A stretch of DNA of 64,000 nt from an uncultured Clostridia bacterium. GTDB lineage: Bacteria; Bacillota; Clostridia; Oscillospirales; Acutalibacteraceae. Where the stretch lies: NCBI GenBank assembly GCA_947305745.1, contig CAMZEH010000001.1, positions 186,001 to 250,000 on the forward strand, written 5' to 3'. Shown piece by piece: positions 1 through 8,094 of the stretch. The position numbers and the translations under genes are program-made. The notes beneath the pieces were generated by a model. That model had not been told where the DNA came from and did not search any database. It saw only the letters and a list, made by a program, of their open reading frames with translations. The first letter of the stretch is position 1, and each line of letters starts with the position of its first letter.

Positions 1-711
1 GAGGTTGAGGTAAAAGACGTTACATTTGGTTACGGCAGACTTTCAAAACCGATAATTTCCAATTTCAGTATGAGCTTGAAACCGGGACAATGGGTGGCGA
101 TTATTGGCGGAAGCGGATGCGGTAAATCGACTATAGCCAAGCTCGTTACGGGGCTCTATAAACCGTGGAGCGGCAGCATAACTTTTGACGGCAAAACAAA
201 AGACGAGATCGATCCATATAAATTTCATAGTTCTGTTGCCATGGTCGACCAAGAAAAAGTTATGTTCCACGATACCATTAAAAATAATATTACAATGTGG
301 GACAGCTCCATTGAAGATTTCGCGGTGATGATGGCTGCCAAAGATTCGGATATACATGAAGCAATTATAACGAGGCCTGAAGGATATAACCACGTCCTTA
401 CCGAAGGCGGAAAAGACTTTTCGGGCGGACAATGTCAGAGGATAGAGATAGCAAGAGCGCTCGCACAAGAGCCGACTATTATAATTTTGGACGAAGCAAC
501 CTCTGCGCTCGACGCCAAAACCGAAAATAAAGTAATGCAGAATATTCGGAGAGCGGGAAGCACTTGTATAGTCATCGCGCATAGGCTTTCGACGATACGT
601 GACTGTGATGAAATAATAGTGCTTGATAAAGGTCAAGTCGTAGAACGCGGAAAACATGATGAACTCATGGCACTCGGCGGGAAATATAAAGAACTTATCA
701 TAACGGAATAA
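1..711 (+). CDS. NHLP-type bacteriocin/peptide export ABC transporter, first subunit, C-terminal ATPase part (5' truncated by window)
   Basis: The frame is open from the first base, so only the last 236 residues of a longer protein are present. They form a complete ABC ATPase domain: Walker A GGSGCGKST at about residues 33-41, signature FSGGQCQRIEIARAL, Walker B IIILDEATSALD, and the H-loop in IAHRLST. The following gene is the partner subunit of the NHLP/NHLM export pair, and in those systems the first subunit normally carries a C39 peptidase domain, a membrane domain and this ATPase. The peptidase and membrane parts lie outside the window, so that assignment is inferred from the gene pair. 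The likely role is ATP-driven export, and leader cleavage, of double-glycine or nitrile-hydratase-like leader peptides. The stop is 14 nt before the next start, so the two are co-transcribed. Confidence 0.8.
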   Translation, partial: EVEVKDVTFGYGRLSKPIISNFSMSLKPGQWVAIIGGSGCGKSTIAKLVTGLYKPWSGSITFDGKTKDEIDPYKFHSSVAMVDQEKVMFHDTIKNNITMWDSSIEDFAVMMAAKDSDIHEAIITRPEGYNHVLTEGGKDFSGGQCQRIEIARALAQEPTIIILDEATSALDAKTENKVMQNIRRAGSTCIVIAHRLSTIRDCDEIIVLDKGQVVERGKHDELMALGGKYKELIITE

Positions 712-725
712 AAGGTGGTGAGGAT

Positions 726-2900
726 ATGAAGCTTGATTACTTGGAAAGCCAGATAAATCAGCGCAGGCGCAGCGATGACGAAAAATTTCAAGATGCTTTT
801 TCGGACTTGCTTTCGATTATAGGCATCAAAACACCGAAAGCGGCAATGCAGGCGAGAGGTGCGGTAGCTGAAATCCTGAGTGCGCTCGGGAAAGATGTTC
901 CCGAAGTCCCCGATAATATTTCGGACTTGGACTCCCAGCTTGAATATATGCTGCGGCCGTCGCAGACCATGCGCAGACGTGTCGAACTCAAAGGCGAGTG
1001 GTGGAAAGACGCTACGGGAAGTTTTCTCGGCAGTACGAAAGATGGCGACATCATAGCGATAGTGCCGGGGCGCTGGTCGGGCTACCAATACACGGACAGA
1101 AACGGCAAAACGGTAAAAATCAACAAAGAAACGGCGAAAAATATAAATGTTGATGCGTTTTGTTTTTACGTAACTTTCCCGCTTGATTCGCTGAAGATAA
1201 AGGATATGATAAAATTCATGTTCGCCACGCTTTCAAAAGCGGACATAGCATTTATAGTCTTCATCACTTTTTTGGGGCAAATCGTGGCGATGATTTCACC
1301 GTACATTACAAAAATTATTTACGATAATATTATACCTTCGGGCAGTACGGGACTCATTATGCCGATAGCCACGTTTTTAACGGGCGTCACGCTCGGCGGT
1401 ATGATTATAGGCCTTACAAAAAGTATAATCATGTACCGCTTCCAAACAAGAATGTCGCTCACGGTAAACAGTGCGGTAATGATAAGATTTTTTAGCTTGC
1501 CGACGAAATTCTTCAAAAAGTATACGGCGGGTGAACTGGCAAGTAGAATCGGATATATCTCACAGCTTTGCCAAATGATGATTAATGCGATAATTTCAAC
1601 ATCGCTCACAACTGTATTTTCACTTATGTTTATCCCTCAGATGTACCAATTTGCACCGTCGCTTGTCGCGCCGTGTATATCGGTGCTTATGATATCAATA
1701 GCGTATACGGCATTTATGACGTTTTACCAGCAAAAAATTTACAGAAAGAAGTTAAAACTTTCGCCAAAACTCGATTCACTCACGTTTGCGCTTTTCGGAG
1801 GTATGCAGAAGATAAAAGTCAGCGGGTCGGAAAAAAGAGCTTTTGCTAAGTGGGCAAACAGTTATTCCGAGATTGCAAAGCTTGATTACTCCCCGCCGAT
1901 ACTTATCAGAATTAACGGCATAATAAGTTTAATTATTTCAACCATTGGACTTTTGTTTATCTATTATTTCGCTGTTACGAGCGGGATTGGGCGCTCAAAC
2001 TATCTTGCATTCAACTCGGCTTACGGTCAAGTGAGCGCGGCGATAACGACGCTTAGCGGAGTCGCACTGCAATTTGCCAATTTAGGACCCATTTTAGATA
2101 TGATAAAACCTATCCTCGAGCAAAAACCCGAAGCCAGCCTGGATAGAAAAATTCCGCAATCTCTTTCGGGCGATATTGACGTCAGTAACGTGACTTTCAG
2201 ATATACCGAAGACGGCCCGAAGATTTTGGATAATATAAGTTTGAAAATCAAAAAAGGCGAGTATTTGGGCATTGTCGGCACAACAGGCTGCGGCAAATCT
2301 ACGCTTATGAGAGTACTTCTCGGGTTTGAGACACCCGAAAAAGGCGCGGTGTATTATAACGGCCGAGACCTTGCAACATTAGATTTGCGTTCTGTACGGC
2401 AGAGAATCGGCGTAGTTATGCAAAATGGTTCGCTCTTCCCCGGAGACGTTTTTTCAAACATAATAGTTTCATCGCCGTGGAAAACTATGGACGACGCATG
2501 GGAAGCAGCGCATCTGGCGGGCATAGATGAAGATATAAGAGCGATGCCGATGGGAATGCACACAATGATTTCCGAAGGTGCAGGCGGACTTTCAGGCGGT
2601 CAAAAACAGCGTCTGATGATAGCCAGAGCGATAATAGCAAAGCCGTCGATACTCTTTTTCGACGAAGCGACCTCGGCGCTCGATAACATAACGCAAAGCC
2701 ACGTTGCGGAGAGTATCTCGAGTCTGAAGAGTACGCGCGTGGTCATAGCGCACCGATTGTCGACGATTAAAAATTGTGATAGAATAATCGTCCTCGATAA
2801 AGGTAAGATAGCGGAGTCAGGCACATACGATGAGCTTATGGCGTTAAAAGGCAAATTTTACGAGCTTGCTATTAGGCAGGTCGTTGATAATAAACCTTAA
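726..2900 (+). CDS. NHLP-type bacteriocin export ABC transporter, second permease/ATPase subunit
   Basis: A 724-residue half-transporter. Residues 1 to about 150 are soluble and contain a W-rich segment (GEWWKDATGSFLG). Residues of about 155-440 hold the hydrophobic membrane helices. From about 475 there is an ABC domain with Walker A GTTGCGKST, signature LSGGQKQRLMIARAI, Walker B ILFFDEATSALD and H-loop IAHRLST. The order, soluble N-domain then membrane then ATPase, matches the second subunit of NHLP bacteriocin exporters. From memory that family is usually somewhat longer, so the N-terminal domain may be reduced. The start has a strong GGTGGTGAGG ribosome site. No precursor peptide gene is recognisable immediately downstream. 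A double-glycine-leader protein lies near 35.5 kb, but whether it is a substrate is unknown. Confidence 0.82.
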   Translation: MKLDYLESQINQRRRSDDEKFQDAFSDLLSIIGIKTPKAAMQARGAVAEILSALGKDVPEVPDNISDLDSQLEYMLRPSQTMRRRVELKGEWWKDATGSFLGSTKDGDIIAIVPGRWSGYQYTDRNGKTVKINKETAKNINVDAFCFYVTFPLDSLKIKDMIKFMFATLSKADIAFIVFITFLGQIVAMISPYITKIIYDNIIPSGSTGLIMPIATFLTGVTLGGMIIGLTKSIIMYRFQTRMSLTVNSAVMIRFFSLPTKFFKKYTAGELASRIGYISQLCQMMINAIISTSLTTVFSLMFIPQMYQFAPSLVAPCISVLMISIAYTAFMTFYQQKIYRKKLKLSPKLDSLTFALFGGMQKIKVSGSEKRAFAKWANSYSEIAKLDYSPPILIRINGIISLIISTIGLLFIYYFAVTSGIGRSNYLAFNSAYGQVSAAITTLSGVALQFANLGPILDMIKPILEQKPEASLDRKIPQSLSGDIDVSNVTFRYTEDGPKILDNISLKIKKGEYLGIVGTTGCGKSTLMRVLLGFETPEKGAVYYNGRDLATLDLRSVRQRIGVVMQNGSLFPGDVFSNIIVSSPWKTMDDAWEAAHLAGIDEDIRAMPMGMHTMISEGAGGLSGGQKQRLMIARAIIAKPSILFFDEATSALDNITQSHVAESISSLKSTRVVIAHRLSTIKNCDRIIVLDKGKIAESGTYDELMALKGKFYELAIRQVVDNKP

Positions 2901-2913
2901 GCAAAGCAAAAGA

Positions 2914-2955
2914 CCTCGGATTTGTTCCGAGGCTCTTAGTTTAGTGTGGTTTTTT
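2914..2955 (+). terminator. Rho-independent terminator of the exporter operon
   Basis: A CCTCGG / CCGAGG stem with a 7-nt loop follows the exporter stop codon. The T-run (seven T at about 2949) lies some 16 nt beyond the stem, so termination may be imperfect. Confidence 0.55.
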
Positions 2956-2974
2956 TAACTGGATATTAAGCTTG

Positions 2975-3361
2975 TTAGTCGTCTTGAGTTGCTCCTAGAT
3001 CTTGGGCGGTTACTGGTTTAATTTTCGTGTAATAAGCTTCCAAATTGCCGTCTTGCCCTTCTACTATTTTGTCGTCCCACTTGTCTATTATTGGGTTTAG
3101 TTGCTCTAGCTTTGCGTTTATCTTATCCGCATACTTTTGCTTTTTGTCGTTGGTGGGTGCTTTGGTAGCCTGTTCCACAATGCCGTGCAGTTCTTTGCAC
3201 ATACGTTTGACATTGCCTGATAATTTGAGTAGCTCCTCGGCATAGTCTTCGTATGCTTTTGCCGCGATAGCATTTTCTTTAAATTTGTTCATAGACTGCA
3301 CGTCGTTTAATTTTACGGTTTTCTTCGCCCCCGGGCGGTGAATGTTAATGATGCTGCGCAT
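2975..3361 (-). CDS. Orphan small charged protein, paralogue of the neighbouring small protein (shared-promoter family)
   Basis: A 128-residue, highly charged, mostly helical protein with no signal peptide or membrane segment, and no family that I recognise. An in-frame TTG lies three codons earlier, but the AGAAAGGA ribosome site is well spaced only for the ATG. The central part (KRMCKELHGIVEQATK, then KINAKLEQLN) aligns with the next gene (KRTVKEILVLISRGTK, then KINNKIKELN), so the two are diverged tandem paralogues. The leader AGAAAGGATTGATTTTTATG is nearly identical to that of two other orphan genes in the window. Its promoter region carries the shared upstream box but only 3 nt between the -35-like and -10-like hexamers. 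Possible roles include an effector or host-interaction protein, which is inferred from the regulatory sharing alone. Confidence 0.7.
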   Translation of the reverse strand: MRSIINIHRPGAKKTVKLNDVQSMNKFKENAIAAKAYEDYAEELLKLSGNVKRMCKELHGIVEQATKAPTNDKKQKYADKINAKLEQLNPIIDKWDDKIVEGQDGNLEAYYTKIKPVTAQDLGATQDD

Positions 3362-3424
3362 AAAAATCAATCCTTTCTAAAATAAAAAATAATAAAATAC
3401 AAACTATTTTCATGGTTCGTATCA

Positions 3425-3469
3425 ATTATATAATGTCAAGCATATTTATAAAATTTTAGGCAGATTTAA
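3425..3469 (-). promoter_or_regulatory. Shared orphan-gene promoter module, copy A (collapsed spacer)
   Basis: Reading the minus strand: a 30-nt box starting TTAAATCTGCCTAAAATTTT (3469 down to 3440), TTGACA (3439-3434), then TATAAT (3430-3425) after only 3 nt. The box and its distance to the -35 match four other loci. The short spacer should make this copy weak or silent unless another -10 is used. Confidence 0.6.
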
Positions 3470-3507
3470 CAGTCCTATAAAATTGTGCCGCTTGGATCTA
3501 AAAGCTA

Positions 3508-3535
3508 AAAACCCCCGCTATGCTGCGAGGGTTTT
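3508..3535 (-). terminator. Terminator of the second small paralogue
   Basis: On the minus strand CCCTCGC and GCGGGGG form a 7-bp stem (one G-T pair) with a 6-nt loop, followed by TTTTT. It lies just after the stop of the gene ending at 3568. Confidence 0.75.
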
Positions 3536-3567
3536 ACTTATAATTAATTCAACTATAGTTGATTCGA

Positions 3568-3945
3568 TTATTGCGTTGTTTCATCATTTTTTTTCACTTG
3601 AAATTCGACTTCCTTAAAAGAGAAATACCAAGGTGCGATGTCGTTCAAATTATTGTAATCCTCTAAATGCTTTTCCCTTAGTAGATTTAGTTCTTTAATT
3701 TTATTATTTATTTTTGTTTCTAGTGATTTTCTTTTATTTTCGTTACGCTCTTTGGTACCTCTTGATATTAAAACCAGTATCTCTTTCACAGTGCGCTTCA
3801 TCTTTACTGTTTTATCTAAAAATTCCGCTAGAATCTTTTCGCGATCTTGCTCACGTTTAGCAACCTCGTAAAGCTCGCCGTTTATACCTTGTAAGTCCTC
3901 AGTTTTCCATGCAAACAGCCTTTTATGTGGTCTATATACTGGCAT
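3568..3945 (-). CDS. Orphan small charged protein, paralogue of the preceding small protein
   Basis: A 125-residue, lysine- and glutamate-rich helical protein with no signal peptide, membrane segment or recognised domain. It shares a helical core with the gene ending at 2975 (KR..KE..., then N.KxK, KINxKxxxLN), which indicates a tandem duplication followed by strong divergence. The ATG start sits 9-10 nt after AGAAAGGA. The alternative TTG three codons upstream is too close to that site. It has its own promoter module and terminator, so it is a single-gene cassette. Function is unknown. Coiled-coil potential makes a protein-protein interaction role possible. Confidence 0.7.
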   Translation of the reverse strand: MPVYRPHKRLFAWKTEDLQGINGELYEVAKREQDREKILAEFLDKTVKMKRTVKEILVLISRGTKERNENKRKSLETKINNKIKELNLLREKHLEDYNNLNDIAPWYFSFKEVEFQVKKNDETTQ

Positions 3946-3983
3946 AAAGATCAATCCTTTCTGAAAAGTAATATCTTGTATAA

Positions 3984-4036
3984 ATTATATACATATACAA
4001 TATCAAGCGGCTATTTAAAGTATTAGATGAATTTAA
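3984..4036 (-). promoter_or_regulatory. Shared orphan-gene promoter module, copy B (11-nt spacer)
   Basis: Minus strand: box starting TTAAATTCATCTAATACTTT (4036 to 4007, 30 nt), TTGATA (4006-4001), an 11-nt TA-rich spacer, TATAAT (3989-3984). It has the same layout as the copies near 3.4, 25.4, 33.0 and 54.0 kb, but the spacer is six nt short of the optimum. Confidence 0.6.
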
Positions 4037-4069
4037 CAGCTTTGTCAAATTAAATTTACGAATTTCACA

Positions 4070-4096
4070 AAAATTCCCCCGCTAAGTTGTGGGAGT
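4070..4096 (-). terminator. Terminator overlapping the LCP gene stop codon
   Basis: On the minus strand CTCCCAC and GCGGGGG pair (one mismatch, one G-T) around a 6-nt loop that includes the TAG stop of the LCP gene. AATTTTTGT follows. Ribosomes terminating there would compete with the hairpin, so efficiency may depend on translation. Confidence 0.5.
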
Positions 4097-5455
4097 TGTG
4101 TTTGGTACCTTGGTGTTTGTCGGCGCTTTAGTGTCCATATTGCTATTGCTTTGGGTTTGCGCTAAAGATTGGTTGTCAGATTTAACCTCTGACTTAGCAG
4201 TTGCTGCTGATGATGTTGAACTCTTCGCAGATGAATTTGTAGCCGGTGACTGTTCTAATTTTTTAGCGGTGGTTTTCGCTGCGGGGCTACCACTTTGCAT
4301 TGAAGTTTTATTTTCGGAGCTGTCGGTAGGCTGGCTTTTTTCAGTGCTTTTTGTGTATGTTTCAGCTTTTATTTTAGGCTGAGAATTCGGGTCAGGCTCG
4401 TAAATAAAGTTGTAAATGTCCTGTTTCGCTTTTGCTGTGTTGTTTATTACAAGCACCATTTTGCCAGAATAAGTTTCGTTTCTGACGTTATCGTCAGTTG
4501 GCAGTCTAAACTCTTCAACGGGATACTTCAGGTACGCCATGGCATGCGTTGCCATTCTGCTGACTTCGTTTGTTTTGAAGTTTGTGGTAACGAGAGGTCC
4601 AATCTGTGAGAGTGCTTCGGTTATCTGAGCGATATTTGCATTTTTCATCTGACTTACTAAAGCTTTAAGAAGATTTCTTTGTCTGCTTGTTCGGTCGTAG
4701 TCGGAGCCTATGCTATTTCTGTCTCTGGAATAGTGCAGCGCCTGCAGCCCGGTGAGATGTTTAAGCCCCGACCCTCTAAGCGTATGCTTGTCTTGAGAAT
4801 ATTTATTTATGTACGCACATTCGTCGGCGGTAAGCTCTAAATCCACGCCACCGAGTATATCTATTATCTTAAGGAACCCTTCAAAATCCACAACGGCATA
4901 CCTATCGACTAAAATGCCAAAATTTCTGGCTATCGTTTCGATTGTGAGCTGTGGCCCGCCGAAAGCATAAGAGGCATTGAGCCTATCTTGGCCGTGGCCC
5001 GGGATTGTTACCCAAAGGTCGCGCATTAGTGAAGTGAGTTTTATTTTTTTATGTCTGGCGTCAAGCGAAAGAAGTATCATCGAGTCACTGCGCCCGCCAT
5101 CCCCTACAGACATAGAGTCGCTTCCGATTAAAAGCACATTAAGGACCATTGAGTCGTTAACGAGGTCATCTTGTTCTTCCACTACTACAGGATTTCCATC
5201 ATAGTTGAAAGAGTGGAGAGTTTTATATGCGTAAAGCATAAGGCAACCGATTATCCCGAGCATTAAAAAGAAAGTAAAAGTCAGCGCTTTTGTCCATTTT
5301 ACCCTATTTGGTAAACTATCTTTTCTTCGTTCGGAAGAATATATATCAACGTAATTTTTTCTGGGTGTTCTTTCGTCGCTGCTATATATATCGTCGTATT
5401 CATCGTGCCTAAGCTTTGGTTGATATCCGTTTTTATTGCTGTATTTGTACCTCAT
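4082..5455 (-). CDS. LytR-CpsA-Psr (LCP) family cell-wall glycopolymer ligase
   Basis: A 457-residue membrane-anchored protein. The first roughly 55 residues are cytoplasmic and tyrosine- and arginine-rich, and contain two copies of an (D/V)(D/I)IYSS(D/E) motif. One membrane helix follows at about 57-78. The LCP domain spans about 105-330, with the expected IGSDS, GRSDSMILLSLD, SLMRDLWV and DRLNASYAFGG motifs, then HYSRDRN and the DYDRTSRQRN segment. The Arg and Asp residues of these motifs bind polyprenyl pyrophosphate in characterised members. Such enzymes attach teichoic acids or other glycopolymers to peptidoglycan outside the cell. The last roughly 90 residues are a low-complexity Ser/Thr/Lys/Asn tail. 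It has its own promoter. Specific substrate is not predictable. Confidence 0.88.
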   Translation of the reverse strand: MRYKYSNKNGYQPKLRHDEYDDIYSSDERTPRKNYVDIYSSERRKDSLPNRVKWTKALTFTFFLMLGIIGCLMLYAYKTLHSFNYDGNPVVVEEQDDLVNDSMVLNVLLIGSDSMSVGDGGRSDSMILLSLDARHKKIKLTSLMRDLWVTIPGHGQDRLNASYAFGGPQLTIETIARNFGILVDRYAVVDFEGFLKIIDILGGVDLELTADECAYINKYSQDKHTLRGSGLKHLTGLQALHYSRDRNSIGSDYDRTSRQRNLLKALVSQMKNANIAQITEALSQIGPLVTTNFKTNEVSRMATHAMAYLKYPVEEFRLPTDDNVRNETYSGKMVLVINNTAKAKQDIYNFIYEPDPNSQPKIKAETYTKSTEKSQPTDSSENKTSMQSGSPAAKTTAKKLEQSPATNSSAKSSTSSAATAKSEVKSDNQSLAQTQSNSNMDTKAPTNTKVPNTTPTT

Positions 5456-5511
5456 TTTTTCCCCCAGAGCACTTTAAATTTTTAAAATTCAAAATATTTC
5501 TCCAAAGTTAC

Positions 5512-5540
5512 ATTATAAAATATAGTTGCCGAAAAATCAA
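5512..5540 (-). promoter_or_regulatory. Promoter of the LCP gene
   Basis: On the minus strand TTGATT and TATAAT are separated by exactly 17 nt, about 57 nt before the ATG. Confidence 0.6.
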
Positions 5541-5565
5541 CAACTATATAGCGAAATATACGACA

Positions 5566-7338
5566 TTAAAGCATTTTTTGGATTCTCATTTTTAAATATT
5601 TCAGATTTTCAGAAATTTCAGTCGGCAAATCTTCTCCAAATTGTTCATAGTAGGTTTCCAAATCTGTAATTTCTTTTTCCCAGAGGTTTTTGTCGATGCT
5701 TAAAAGGTCTGCAAGCTCTGCTTTGGAGACATTTGTGCCTTCAAGATTGATATCGTCATCGCTCGGCATAAATCCAAGGGCTGTTTTATGAGCTTCTTTT
5801 TTGTTTTCGCAGCGGTCGAGTATCCAGTCGAGGACTCTCAAATTATCGCCAAATCCGGGCCAAATGAATTTCCCGTCAGAGTTGGTTCTGAACCAGTTTA
5901 CGTTAAAGATTTTCGGGGCTTTTTCGCCGAGCAAATTGCCCATTTTAATCCAGTGACCGAAGTATTTACCCATGTTGTATCCGCAGAAAGGTTTCATGGC
6001 CATTGGGTTATGGCTGAGGACCCCGACTTTCCCCGTGGAAGCGGCCGTGCTTTCCGAAGAAACCGCAGAACCACAAAATACACCGTGTGCCCAGTCAAAC
6101 GCTTCGTAAACGAGAGGCGTCGTGTGAGCTCTTCTGCCGCCGAAGACTATAGCCGAGATCGGTACACCCTCGGGATTGTCAAACTCAGGGCTGAGGCATG
6201 GGCAGTTTGTCGCAGGGGCTGTAAATCTGCTGTTCGGGTGCGCACCTTTGGTCTCGGCTGTTTTACCGTTCCATTTGTTTCCGAGCCAGTCTACCGCGTT
6301 TTCAGGTGGATTTTTATCAAGCCCTTCCCACCAGACTGTGTTGTCGTCTAGGTTTTGTACAACGTTTGTAAAAATAGTGTTTTTCTGTACGGTTGCGAGT
6401 GCGTTCGGGTTAGATTTTTTGCTTGTTCCGGGTGCTACGCCGAAAAATCCGTTTTCGGGGTTGACGGCCCAAAGTCTGCCGTCTTTACCGATGCGAAGCC
6501 AAGCGATGTCGTCGCCCACACACCAAACTTTATAGCCCTTTTTCTTGTAGTATTCGGGCGGGATAAGCATGGCAAGATTAGTTTTGCCGCAAGCCGATGG
6601 GAAAGCCGCACAAATATATTTAGTTTCTTCGCCGGGCCTTTTTACACCCAAAATCAGCATATGCTCTGCCATCCAGTTTTCTTTTTGCCCCATATATGAA
6701 GCAATTCTCAGAGCAAAACATTTTTTACCGAGAAGTACGTTTCCACCGTAGCACGAGTTTACGGAAATTATCGCATTATCTTGCGGGAAATGGCAGACGT
6801 AACGATTATCTTCATCTAAATTACATGAGCAGTGCAGACCTCTGACCCAGTTTTCGCTGTCGCCAAGGGCGTCCCAAATTTCCTGCCCGACCCTCGTCAT
6901 AATCGCCATGCTGAGCACGGTATATATAGAATCGGTAAGTTCCACGCCGATTTTGGAAAACTCCGATTCAGTCATACCCATCGAGTAAGGGAGAACGTAC
7001 ATGGTTTTGTTTTCATAACTGCCTTTTGCAATCCCGTAGACTTTATCGTAAGCAAATTCGGGAGCCCACCAGTTGTTCGTCGGCCCCGCCTCCTCTTTTG
7101 TGGGAGTACATATATATGTTCTGTTTTCCGCTCTTGCAACGTCATTCGGATTAGTTCTTCGGAGGTAACAATTCGGAAGTTTTTCTTCGTTTAGTTTTAT
7201 CATTTCACCGATTTCGCAGGCTTCTTTTCTCAGTTCTTCAAGCTGAGCTTCCGAACCGTCTATCCAGACGACATTTTTCGGATTTACTATTTTCTTCATT
7301 TCTTCTATCCATTTTATAACGGATTTATTTTTCGTCAT
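5566..7338 (-). CDS. pckG: Phosphoenolpyruvate carboxykinase (GTP)
   Basis: A 590-residue cytosolic enzyme interconverting oxaloacetate plus GTP with PEP, CO2 and GDP. The GTP class is shown by the kinase loop FPSACGKTNLAM (about residue 250), YGGNVLLGKKC, the WCVGDDIAWLR metal-binding segment, and NPENGFFGVAPGTS, and by a length near 600. The ATP class is shorter and has a different loop. In fermentative Clostridia it may run toward oxaloacetate formation, or it may supply PEP for the neighbouring divergent PTS operon. That link is inference from position. The ATG is preceded by AAGGAG. It is divergent from the PTS genes across a 400-nt region. Confidence 0.95.
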   Translation of the reverse strand: MTKNKSVIKWIEEMKKIVNPKNVVWIDGSEAQLEELRKEACEIGEMIKLNEEKLPNCYLRRTNPNDVARAENRTYICTPTKEEAGPTNNWWAPEFAYDKVYGIAKGSYENKTMYVLPYSMGMTESEFSKIGVELTDSIYTVLSMAIMTRVGQEIWDALGDSENWVRGLHCSCNLDEDNRYVCHFPQDNAIISVNSCYGGNVLLGKKCFALRIASYMGQKENWMAEHMLILGVKRPGEETKYICAAFPSACGKTNLAMLIPPEYYKKKGYKVWCVGDDIAWLRIGKDGRLWAVNPENGFFGVAPGTSKKSNPNALATVQKNTIFTNVVQNLDDNTVWWEGLDKNPPENAVDWLGNKWNGKTAETKGAHPNSRFTAPATNCPCLSPEFDNPEGVPISAIVFGGRRAHTTPLVYEAFDWAHGVFCGSAVSSESTAASTGKVGVLSHNPMAMKPFCGYNMGKYFGHWIKMGNLLGEKAPKIFNVNWFRTNSDGKFIWPGFGDNLRVLDWILDRCENKKEAHKTALGFMPSDDDINLEGTNVSKAELADLLSIDKNLWEKEITDLETYYEQFGEDLPTEISENLKYLKMRIQKML

Positions 7339-7520
7339 ATTTTTAAACTCCTTGTGTATAATGTTTTTTCTTTTTTATATTAATATAAGTATATCAAAAA
7401 AATTCAGGTAATTCCACCCCCTCGATATTACGAATATATAATGTAAATATTAAATATTAAAATCGTTTCATATAAATAATACTGTGGCATATTCGATAAT
7501 TCATAACCGGAAGATTTATG

Positions 7521-7549
7521 TTGACAATCACATAATAACGGCGCATAAT
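7521..7549 (+). promoter_or_regulatory. Distal promoter of the PTS operon
   Basis: TTGACA, 17-nt spacer, CATAAT. It lies within the 400-nt region between pckG and the HPr gene, about 190 nt before the HPr start. Confidence 0.6.
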
Positions 7550-7623
7550 CGATATCACAAAGCTGCCATTATTTAAAAATTATGTATAACTAATTTGTAT
7601 TAAAGCGACAAATTGGCTTATGG

Positions 7624-7652
7624 TGGCAATAAACATGAATTTCTGATACAAT
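7624..7652 (+). promoter_or_regulatory. Possible proximal promoter of the PTS operon
   Basis: TGGCAA, 17-nt spacer ending in TGA, TACAAT. The -35 is weak but the -10 is good. The rest of the pckG to ptsH interval is AT-rich and holds no open frame or riboswitch that I can recognise. Confidence 0.4.
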
Positions 7653-7738
7653 AAGTATGAAATAAATTGAAAGGGTGGAGGCAAAAATTAAGAGCCCCTG
7701 TATATTCTATGTGAAACAGTTGGGGGAGTTTCTTATAA

Positions 7739-8077
7739 GTGCTTGATAGTATGGGGAAAATAGAATTTGATTTTGAATTTAAAAATGAACATGGACTTCA
7801 CGCAAGGCCTGCCGGAGAGCTCGTTAAGGAAGTAAAGGAAAATTTGACTTGCGATGTAACAATTGAGGTGCCGCGGCTTAATAAAACGGCAAAAGCCGAC
7901 AAACTTTTTACGCTTATGGGTTTGGGAGTTAAAAAAGGCGAAATTGTAAAAGTTATCGTAGATGGCGAAAACGCCGAAGAAGATTCAAAAATATTAAAAA
8001 CGTTTTTAAGCGAAAAATTTGCGCCCGAAAGTGAAACGCCCGTGAAGATTCCGGACGAAAAAAACAGTAATATATAA
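7739..8077 (+). CDS. ptsH: Phosphocarrier protein HPr, without the regulatory serine
   Basis: A 112-residue HPr. It accepts phosphate from enzyme I on the histidine of HGLHARPAG (residue 21 from the GTG start) and passes it to IIA. The GTG start fits the GGGGGAG site 11 nt upstream. An ATG four codons later is the alternative. In Bacillota HPr the helix-2 segment reads LKSIMGVMSLG, with Ser46 phosphorylated by HPr kinase. The corresponding segment here is ADKLFTLMGLG, which places Lys where Ser46 should be. The C-terminus is about 20 residues longer than usual. It is first in a four-gene PTS operon, 17 nt ahead of enzyme I. Confidence 0.9.
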   Translation: MLDSMGKIEFDFEFKNEHGLHARPAGELVKEVKENLTCDVTIEVPRLNKTAKADKLFTLMGLGVKKGEIVKVIVDGENAEEDSKILKTFLSEKFAPESETPVKIPDEKNSNI

Positions 8078-8094
8078 GGGAACGTGGGGCTTTT

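Noticed and set aside
43..1088. Reverse-strand open frames at the left end
   Set aside because: They lie opposite the ABC exporter genes, which have full motifs. There is no independent support.
4089..4382. Plus-strand frame rich in Val/Leu/Ala
   Set aside because: It is the complement of the low-complexity Ser/Thr tail of the LCP protein. Its hydrophobic look is an artefact.
5788..6699. Long open frames on the plus strand opposite pckG
   Set aside because: They are antisense to a clear pckG, have no ribosome sites, and their composition is that of a shadow frame.
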